Origin: Rhodothermota bacterium
GTDB taxonomy: Bacteria > Hydrogenedentota > Hydrogenedentia > Hydrogenedentales > GCA-2746185
Length of the DNA stretch: 9,889 nucleotides
NCBI GenBank assembly: GCA_009885415.1
Contig: VFKU01000470.1
Location: 1 to 9,889 of the forward strand
Reading direction: 5' to 3'
Of the stretch, positions 4,418 through 9,889 are shown one piece after another (positions within the stretch are counted from its first letter, which is position 1; every line of letters starts with the position of its first letter). The translations under genes and the position numbers were made by a program. The notes under the pieces are model-generated. The model saw nothing but the letters and a program-made list of their open reading frames with translations, did not search any database and was not told the origin of the DNA.

Positions 4418-5716
4418 CTAATCCACGATTGCCTGCATCGCCAGATTCTGGAAATCCTGGCGGATGTTGATGTGGGTGTAGGGCCGCACCTGGGTCATGA
4501 TGATCCCGACGACCTCTTCCTTCGGGTCGACCCAGAAGTAGGTGCAGTATGCGCCGCCCCAGCCGAAGGTGCCGACGGAGGCCATCGAGTTCGCCTCGCC
4601 GACGTCGGTGGTGACGCTGTACCCAAGGCCGAAGCCGCCGCCGGGCCCGCGCAGCCAGATCGGCAGGTCGCGCGTGTGGTTGCTGGTCACTAGCTCGACC
4701 GTCTTGCGCCCGAGGATGCGCACGCCATTCAGTTCGCCGCCATTGAGCATCATCTGGTGAAAGCGCCAGTAGTCCGCCGCGGTCGAGACTAGCCCACCCG
4801 AGCCCACGAAATAATTGTGCGGCTCCTTCACAAAGCGGCTTTCGGCGTCCGGCGCTTCGGCGAGCGCGATGTGATTGTCGTCGCCTTCCGGCTGATACAT
4901 CGCGACGAAGCGGTCCAGCTTTTCCTGCGGCAGATAGAAATACGTGTCGTTCATGCCGAGCGGCTTGAATATTCTCTCGCGGAAAAACTCGTCCAGCGTC
5001 ATCCCGCTCATCACCTCGACCAGCCGCCCCACGACGCAGGTCGCGCGGCTGTACTCCCACTTCGTGCCCGGCTGATAATTCAGCGGCAGCGCCGCGAGCC
5101 GCTTGACGTAGTCGGCGACCGTCTCGTCCGGCGACTGCCGCGCAGAGGCCTTGGCTTCCATCGGCATCGTGATGGCGTTGCGATAGCTGTTCGCGAAGCC
5201 AGCCGTGTGTGTGAGCACATGCTCGACGGTGATCGGTTTGTCCGCCGGCACGAGCTTGTACGGCACCCCCGCTTGATCGCCCTCCGTCGGCACGGCCACC
5301 TGCATCGTCGTGAACTCCGGCAGCCACTTCGCGATCGGGTCGTTAAGCTGAAACTTTCCCTCCTCGAAAAGCATCATCAGCGCGACCGACGTGATCGGCT
5401 TCGTCATCGACGCGATGCGGAATATGGTGTCCTCCTTCATCGGCTGGTTCTGCTCGACCCACCGCTGCCCGCGCGCCTCGAAATGCACCACCTTGCCCTT
5501 GCGCGCCACCAGCGTCACCGTCCCCGGCACCAGCTTCTGGTCGATGTACCACTGCATCCGCGTACCGATGCGCGCCAGCCGCTCCGCCGACATCCCGACA
5601 GTCTCCGGCTTCGCCATCGGCAGCGGATGGCTGTCCTCCGCGAAGCCTGGCGCGAGCGCAAACGTCGCGGTGAGAGCAAATGCGGCGGGGAAAAATAGAC
5701 TCTGCAAAGGCTTCAT
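4418..5716 (-). CDS. Secreted serine hydrolase, class C beta-lactamase family
   Basis: A 432-residue exported protein of the beta-lactamase/esterase (EstB-like) family. An N-terminal signal peptide (MKPLQSLFFPAAFALTATFA, cleavage probably near residues 24-27) points to the periplasm or cell surface. Catalytic elements are S103-M-T-K106, the tyrosine motif Y222-S-R (YxN-like), and a GWGG box at 385-388 replacing the KTG motif, followed by TYFWVDPKEE. These fit carboxylesterase or D-amino-peptidase-type members better than true beta-lactamases, whose third motif is KTG. The substrate is unknown. I chose the ATG at 5716 because GGGAG lies 8 bases before it and it opens directly into the signal peptide. 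Longer in-frame starts at 5746 and 5833 add residues without signal character. A small membrane-protein gene follows by 23 bases. A truncated paralogue lies at 3576-3743. The 135-base gap upstream holds an AT-rich patch but no convincing promoter. Confidence 0.92.
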   Translation of the reverse strand: MKPLQSLFFPAAFALTATFALAPGFAEDSHPLPMAKPETVGMSAERLARIGTRMQWYIDQKLVPGTVTLVARKGKVVHFEARGQRWVEQNQPMKEDTIFRIASMTKPITSVALMMLFEEGKFQLNDPIAKWLPEFTTMQVAVPTEGDQAGVPYKLVPADKPITVEHVLTHTAGFANSYRNAITMPMEAKASARQSPDETVADYVKRLAALPLNYQPGTKWEYSRATCVVGRLVEVMSGMTLDEFFRERIFKPLGMNDTYFYLPQEKLDRFVAMYQPEGDDNHIALAEAPDAESRFVKEPHNYFVGSGGLVSTAADYWRFHQMMLNGGELNGVRILGRKTVELVTSNHTRDLPIWLRGPGGGFGLGYSVTTDVGEANSMASVGTFGWGGAYCTYFWVDPKEEVVGIIMTQVRPYTHINIRQDFQNLAMQAIVD

Positions 5717-5851
5717 TGCGCTGTCTCCCAAGTTGGCATGGTTCATCCTAGCATCGTGCGGAGTGGGACGTATAGATATACTGAATCGAGGGGAGCGATC
5801 GGTTCGAGCCAAGCGGAGAGACGCCGTTTCCACGTTGGACTTCAGCCACGC

Positions 5852-7141
5852 TTAGTGCGCCACATGAAACCCCATATCGCCGAGACGCGTCTTCTTCATC
5901 GGCACGCCGTCGTCGTCGTGCCGATCGTAGCCCAGGCTGTAAACGGCGTAGCCCTTTTCTTCCCGCACGTAGCGATAGGGGGCGGTCCCATACGGGTCGC
6001 GCGGGATCGTGGCGGCGAAGTCCGGCACGAGTTCGACCAGCAGAGCGGGCGAGGACCCGCGCGCGAGACGGTACTTCTCGATCGCGAGGACCAGGTTGAA
6101 CAATTCGAGCCGGACAATTCCCGACATCAACCCAGAGCCCAAGCGCGAAAAGGCCGGGGCCATCAGGTCCGTCATCGGACTCGTCATTTTGGTGAGGCGG
6201 TCGTGCTTTTGTTTCTCGATGCGCTCGAAAACCGGCAGTCCCTCGGCCATGGGCGCGTCTGCGGCCGCGAGTAGCATCTGCACCAGTTTGCCTAGTTGGG
6301 TCCGGTCGTATCTTCCTGTGGGCCACGACAGCGGGTTCGCAGGCGAATCCGTGAAGAGCCCAAAGACGCTTTCACCCGCCACCGCCCGCGAAATGGAAAT
6401 ACTCGCGCGCATGTCGCGCGCCGCAGCCGACAGCCGATCCAATTGGGTCGAGGAAAACGAGACGTGCCTAAGGCTCGCCATCGCTTCTTCTTCCACCCGC
6501 CGGTGGATGCTCAGTGCGACCAGTTGCGAGTGCAGGATCGGTGTGCCGCCCACCGAACGCGCGCAGGCAAATCCCGCCACCAGCGCTTCCGTCGCGCGTT
6601 CCGCGTCCCCCTTGTGCGCGGCAACCGCGGCCTCGAGAATCACCAAGCGCGCGACCCAAGTGACTGCCTCGTTTTGTTCGTAATAGTTGGCGGCGGGCGG
6701 CCAAACGTTAAGGTCGATCGGATACCGCGAGGACTTCAGCCCTGCAGCGGCATGCGCCAATTCCAGTGCCTTCGAATTCTTCGCCACCAGCGCCTCCGAG
6801 CGCGCGAGCGTCTCGGCGCTGCTCAGATCGAGACCCGGGCACGATTCCCCCGTGCACATGATCGGAAGCAGTTCTTCACTCTCCTGCACTCCGGCCTTCG
6901 CCGCCGCGAGAAAGCCTAGCGCGGCGTTCTCGGCATCTGGAACGTGCGCATACCACGTGTCGAGTTCTGCAGTTGACGTCGGAAAGCCCCGCGCCCGAAA
7001 TTCCTCACGGAGCGAGTTCGCCTCCGCGCGCGACGGCAGCACGATCCCGATCGCACCGGCCGCCACGAGCCCGACGAAGGCTCCAAGTACCATGAAGAAG
7101 GGCGACAGCCGCCAACGCTTGCGCTTTACGGGTTCGGTCAT
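5852..7141 (-). CDS. Membrane-anchored protein with pseudopilin-like C-terminus
   Basis: A 429-residue protein not assigned to a named family. A basic N-terminus (KRKRWR) and one membrane segment at about 13-35 anchor it, with the bulk probably outside the cytoplasm. The middle is alanine-rich and helical, with two cysteines in MCTGESC near residue 100. The last 85 residues resemble the C-terminal domain of type II secretion major pseudopilins: a helix with AIEKYRLARG, then LVPD, IPRDPYG, PYRY and GYAVYSLGYDRHDDDG. The N-terminal prepilin cleavage motif is absent, so it is not a pseudopilin itself. From memory, this layout is common in planctomycete-like genomes. The ATG at 7141 has GAGG 8 bases upstream. 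It lies 39 bases after the 4-TM gene, likely the same operon. Confidence 0.75.
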   Translation of the reverse strand: MTEPVKRKRWRLSPFFMVLGAFVGLVAAGAIGIVLPSRAEANSLREEFRARGFPTSTAELDTWYAHVPDAENAALGFLAAAKAGVQESEELLPIMCTGESCPGLDLSSAETLARSEALVAKNSKALELAHAAAGLKSSRYPIDLNVWPPAANYYEQNEAVTWVARLVILEAAVAAHKGDAERATEALVAGFACARSVGGTPILHSQLVALSIHRRVEEEAMASLRHVSFSSTQLDRLSAAARDMRASISISRAVAGESVFGLFTDSPANPLSWPTGRYDRTQLGKLVQMLLAAADAPMAEGLPVFERIEKQKHDRLTKMTSPMTDLMAPAFSRLGSGLMSGIVRLELFNLVLAIEKYRLARGSSPALLVELVPDFAATIPRDPYGTAPYRYVREEKGYAVYSLGYDRHDDDGVPMKKTRLGDMGFHVAH

Positions 7142-7180
7142 ATTCTCATCCTCTGGTGGAAAATTTTGTGTCTGGTCGAA

Positions 7181-7741
7181 CTACACGACGGCCGCGGGCA
7201 CGTCGTGATTGGGGCCAGACTCGGGCCTGGTTAGTCGGTCAAGCGCCCTGCGCACCACCTTCAACATGGAGATACCCAAGGAAATAAACACCCACAGAAA
7301 CGCCAGTTCGATCACGACACTAAGTACATGGTCGAACGCGGCAAAGCTTCCAACGATAGACTTAAATTCGCGGTCCTGCTCGATAATGTGGCGGTGAGTC
7401 TCGGGGAAACTGACGACGCTTGAAATCGGGAAAACAATGAGGAAGAAGGTTCCGAACAAAGTGGACAAGAAAATCTGGACAATTCGCCATCCGTCGCTGA
7501 GGCGTATCGATTTTGCTGCATAGACGCGTCGAAACACGTATAGCTCAATCGCTAGTCCGGCAGATCCGAAGAGAAAAAAAGTAATCATGGAGGGGAAGCG
7601 TTCCCAAGACCCTGATCGAAGGATCTCGGTAAAACCTCGGAGCGCCGGGGAAAGAAGAAAAGCAAAGAATGTGAGAGACAGCATCGAAGACAGTAACACT
7701 ATCCAGCGTCCGGCGCGATTCCTTTGCGCGCTCTCACTCAC
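7181..7741 (-). CDS. Small four-TM membrane protein, unrecognised
   Basis: A 186-residue integral membrane protein with hydrophobic segments at about 13-31, 53-72, 87-110 and 136-160 and a charged C-terminal tail. No known family was recognised. The GTG at 7741 has a strong GGAGGTG ribosome site 5 bases upstream and lies 15 bases after the stop of the zinc-ribbon gene, so the two are almost certainly cotranscribed. VFR at 69-71, W85 and VSFP at 110-113 match in order and spacing the protein at 3849-4394 (VFR 76-78, W91, VSFP 116-119), which suggests paralogy. Base composition is lower in GC than the flanking genes. A role beside the zinc-ribbon protein and the anchored 429-residue protein is implied only by position. 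Confidence 0.8.
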   Translation of the reverse strand: MSESAQRNRAGRWIVLLSSMLSLTFFAFLLSPALRGFTEILRSGSWERFPSMITFFLFGSAGLAIELYVFRRVYAAKSIRLSDGWRIVQIFLSTLFGTFFLIVFPISSVVSFPETHRHIIEQDREFKSIVGSFAAFDHVLSVVIELAFLWVFISLGISMLKVVRRALDRLTRPESGPNHDVPAAVV

Positions 7742-7756
7742 GTGCCCACCTCCGCA

Positions 7757-8401
7757 CTACCCGCTCGCGGCGGTGTTCGCGCCGAAGCCCGACTTCGAGG
7801 TGTGCTCGCCGAGCGCGATCAATTTTTCCTTGGTAATTTCGACGGCTTTGACGACACCCGCCGTCGTCAGCAACGTGACGTCCTCAAAATTCTTCGTCAA
7901 CTGGTGCATGGCTTGCGCGTATTCCGGATCGTTCAGGCGCATCACCGCGTCCTTGATGTTGTCGAAGCGCCACTTCATGTTCGACTCGATGAGCGCGTCG
8001 CCGAAGGTCTCCATCTTGCCGTACCAGACCTTGCGCTCTTCGAGTTCTTTGGCGTACTCCGGCTTCTGCGGGATCTCGGCGCGTTTGAAGCGGAGCAGGG
8101 CGTTGAGCTGATTGAGATCGATCAGCATCCGCACCATCATCTCGTATTGCAGCGAGCCGCGAGTGATTTTTCCCTGCGGCGCGACGGGCTGTTTTTGAAT
8201 TTTGCGCTCGATGACGCCCAGCGCCGAGGGGCCCGCGTCGCCCACGAGAGACGAGGGCGGCGCTTCCGATCGCGGCACGGGAATCGTCGGGTCGAGGATG
8301 GAAATGTGGCCGTGGCACTTCGAGCAGGAGCCGGTGGTGCCGATGTCCACGGGGGACACATGCAAACTCTGATGGCAGCGCGGACAAACCACTTCAATCA
8401 T
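7757..8401 (-). CDS. Zinc-ribbon protein with helical C-terminal region
   Basis: A 214-residue soluble protein. An N-terminal zinc ribbon (C6-x2-C9 and C26-x2-C29) resembles the short ribbons fused to many bacterial regulatory or envelope-related proteins. A proline- and alanine-rich linker follows (about 38-75). The rest, from about 83, is charged and helix-forming: LQYEMMVRMLIDLNQLNALL, then a KELEERKVWYGKM region, and DPEYAQAMHQLTKNFEDV. I do not recognise the helical domain. The ATG at 8401 is well supported by GGGAGG 8 bases upstream and starts 5 residues before the first zinc cysteine; an in-frame start at 8455 adds only unlikely arginine-rich sequence. It is the first gene of a minus-strand series, followed at 15 and 39 bases by membrane-associated proteins. 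It may bind a partner at the membrane, which is inference. Confidence 0.8.
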   Translation of the reverse strand: MIEVVCPRCHQSLHVSPVDIGTTGSCSKCHGHISILDPTIPVPRSEAPPSSLVGDAGPSALGVIERKIQKQPVAPQGKITRGSLQYEMMVRMLIDLNQLNALLRFKRAEIPQKPEYAKELEERKVWYGKMETFGDALIESNMKWRFDNIKDAVMRLNDPEYAQAMHQLTKNFEDVTLLTTAGVVKAVEITKEKLIALGEHTSKSGFGANTAASG

Positions 8402-8539
8402 GGAGCTAGCCTCCCGGGGCCACGCACCGCGTCCCAAGGACCCGCGCGGCTCCATACGCCACCGCGCGTCTTCCCAGCTAATCCCAGACTATTCCTTTTC
8501 CCCGCCGCACGCAAGCGCATTGTCACGCGCTCGGCGCTG

Positions 8540-8569
8540 TTGACTGCTTAGCGTCCCGTTGGGTACTCT
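8540..8569 (+). promoter_or_regulatory. Candidate promoter of the beta-oxidation gene
   Basis: TTGACT (8540-8545), an 18-base spacer and TACTCT (8564-8569). The -35 matches 5 of 6 consensus bases and the -10 matches 3. It lies in the divergent 235-base gap between the zinc-ribbon gene and the fatty acid gene, and has the same layout as the tRNA promoter. The leader would be about 60 bases. Confidence 0.45.
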
Positions 8570-8585
8570 GCCCTCTCAGTCTTTC

Positions 8586-8603
8586 GGCCCGTTCCGGCGG
8601 GCC
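8586..8603 (+). other. GC hairpin in the beta-oxidation gene leader
   Basis: GGCCCG (8586-8591), loop TTCCGG, CGGGCC (8598-8603): a perfect 6-bp stem between the candidate promoter and the ribosome site. No T-run follows. It may be an operator-like palindrome or a leader structure, or chance in GC-rich DNA. Confidence 0.3.
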
Positions 8604-8636
8604 CACCCTTCCAACCGAATCAAGAGAGGTACGCTC

Positions 8637-9889
8637 ATGGGCGAAGTTGTAACGCTTTCCAAGCAGGGCGAAGTCGCCATCGTCACCGTCGACTCCCCGC
8701 CGGTTAACGCGCTCGGCCTGGCCGTTCGCCAGGGCCTATACGACTGCTTCAAGGCCGCCGCGGCCGATTCCTCCGCGAAGGCCGTCGTGCTCATTTGCGG
8801 CGGACGCACCTTCATCGCCGGCGCCGACATCACCGAATTCGGCAAGCCGCCCGTCGAGCCGTGGCTCCATGCCGTGCTCGACCAGATCGAAGGCTGCCCG
8901 AAGCCGGTCGTCGCCGCGATTCACGGCACGGCGCTCGGCGGCGGACTCGAAGTCGCGCTCGCGTGTCACTACCGCGTCGCCGTCGCGACCGCAAAGTGCG
9001 GCCTGCCGGAAGTCTTGCTCGGCCTCTTGCCCGGCGCGGGCGGCACGCAGCGCCTGCCGCGCGTCGTCGGCCCCGAGAAAGCCCTCGAAATGATCACCAG
9101 CGGCCGGCATATCTCCGCCGCCGAAGCGAAAGCCGCCGGACTCGTCGATGCGATCATCGACGGCGATCTCAAGACTGGCGCGATCGGGTTTGCCGAAAAG
9201 ATGATCGCCGCGCACGCGCCGCTGCGCAAAGTGCGCGACATGGACGACAAGGTCTCCGGTGTCGACTCGGCGATCTTCGCCGCCGCGCGCAAGGAGCTGA
9301 ACAAGTCCAAGCGCGGCTTCCTCGCGCCGCAACGCTGTCTCGACGCGGTCGAAGCCGCCTGCACGCTGCCCTTCGACGAAGGCATGAAGCGCGAACGCGA
9401 GCTTTTCACCGAGCTGATGACCTCCGATCAATCCGCCGCGCAGCGCCACATCTTCTTCGCCGAACGCGCCGCGGCCAAAGTGGACGACATGCCCAAGGAA
9501 GTCAAGGCGCTCGACGTCAAGCAGGCCGCCGTACTCGGCGCGGGCACGATGGGCGGCGGCATCGCGATGAACTTCGCCGCGGCAGGCGTCTCGACCTTTC
9601 TCTTCGATATGACGAAAGACGCGCTCGACAAGGGCATGGGCATCGTCCGCAAGAACTACGCGGCGACGGTCGAAAAGGGCCGCATGACCCAGGCCGAAAT
9701 GGACAAGCGCATGGCGCTCATCAAGCCGACGCTGTCCTACGACGACTTCAAGACCGCCGACTTCATCATCGAGGCCGTCTTTGAAGAGATGGACATCAAG
9801 AAGGAAGTCTTCAAAAAGCTCGATGCCGTCGCCAAGCCCGGCGCGGTGCTCGCCACGAACACCTCCACGCTCGACGTGAACGAGATCGC
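8637..9889 (+). CDS. Enoyl-CoA hydratase/3-hydroxyacyl-CoA dehydrogenase (3' truncated)
   Basis: The first 417 residues of a bifunctional FadB/FadJ-like beta-oxidation enzyme; the reading frame is open to the window end. The N-terminal crotonase (hydratase) domain has FIAGADITEF (59-68) for the oxyanion hole, LGGGLEVALA with E105, and LPEVLLGLLPGAGGTQRL with E125; E105 and E125 are the two expected catalytic glutamates. The NAD-binding dehydrogenase domain begins near 295 with G301-x-G303-x2-G306 (VLGAGTMGGGIAMNF). It continues to LATNTSTLDVNEI, the usual substrate/cofactor segment. The missing part should hold the catalytic histidine and the C-terminal helical domain. It hydrates enoyl-CoA and then oxidises the 3-hydroxyacyl-CoA in the cytoplasm. 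The ATG at 8637 has AGAGAGGT 6 bases upstream. Third-position GC is very high, so the gene is well adapted to the genome. Confidence 0.96.
   Translation, partial: MGEVVTLSKQGEVAIVTVDSPPVNALGLAVRQGLYDCFKAAAADSSAKAVVLICGGRTFIAGADITEFGKPPVEPWLHAVLDQIEGCPKPVVAAIHGTALGGGLEVALACHYRVAVATAKCGLPEVLLGLLPGAGGTQRLPRVVGPEKALEMITSGRHISAAEAKAAGLVDAIIDGDLKTGAIGFAEKMIAAHAPLRKVRDMDDKVSGVDSAIFAAARKELNKSKRGFLAPQRCLDAVEAACTLPFDEGMKRERELFTELMTSDQSAAQRHIFFAERAAAKVDDMPKEVKALDVKQAAVLGAGTMGGGIAMNFAAAGVSTFLFDMTKDALDKGMGIVRKNYAATVEKGRMTQAEMDKRMALIKPTLSYDDFKTADFIIEAVFEEMDIKKEVFKKLDAVAKPGAVLATNTSTLDVNEI

Noticed and set aside
4817..5698. Long plus-strand open frame (293 codons) opposite the hydrolase
   Set aside because: It is arginine/histidine-rich, matches no family, and lies wholly antisense to a gene with clear catalytic motifs. 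GC-rich genes create such shadows.
3100..5818. Exact 13-base match GAGCCAAGCGGAG at 3100-3112 and 5806-5818
   Set aside because: About one shared 13-mer is expected by chance in 10 kb, and the flanks show no further similarity.
5717..5851. Promoter in the AT-rich patch AGTATATCTATACG upstream of the hydrolase
   Set aside because: No -35 element at suitable spacing could be found for any of the possible -10 boxes, so it is not listed.
8736..9784. Long open frames on both strands inside the beta-oxidation gene
   Set aside because: The frame beginning at 8637 encodes an unmistakable hydratase/dehydrogenase. The others are arginine-rich or lack family character.

Overview
The window looks like a piece of an environmental bacterial genome. 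It is GC-rich, and genes often start with GTG. It carries two kinds of short dispersed repeat: a roughly 9-bp-periodic ACGGAT-type inverted repeat, and a CTCTGTG-type repeat whose reverse strand translates as 'HRGTENTER'. From memory, such repeats are common in Planctomycetes/PVC, Acidobacteria and similar phyla. No marker gene fixes the phylum, so this placement is tentative.

Layout, left to right. (1) 2-864, plus strand: the end of a ThuA-like gene overlaps a zinc-ribbon Nudix hydrolase by 4 bases. (2) 865-1236: a dispersed inverted repeat, a good promoter, a perfect leader hairpin and a tRNA-Lys(UUU) gene. (3) 1237-2923, minus strand: a tight three-gene operon of two DUF488 proteins followed by a dual-OB-type protein, with a 4-base GTGA overlap at each junction. 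(4) 3052-5716, minus strand: a secreted class C beta-lactamase-type serine hydrolase followed by a small 4-TM protein. Beyond that lies a truncated, degraded copy of the hydrolase 3' end followed by a second small 4-TM protein. (5) 5852-8401, minus strand: a likely operon of a zinc-ribbon protein, a third 4-TM protein and a 429-residue anchored protein with a pseudopilin-like C-terminus. (6) 8637-9889, plus strand: a bifunctional enoyl-CoA hydratase/3-hydroxyacyl-CoA dehydrogenase of fatty acid beta-oxidation, cut by the window end.

The candidates for something undescribed are the DUF488-DUF488-dual-OB operon, whose function is unknown and whose translation looks coupled, and the serine hydrolase/4-TM region. 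In that region two of the 4-TM proteins look like diverged paralogues, and one hydrolase paralogue survives only as a 3' remnant whose differences are mostly synonymous. No mobile-element enzyme, CRISPR array, rRNA or integrase was seen. No stretch longer than 300 bases lacks a gene.
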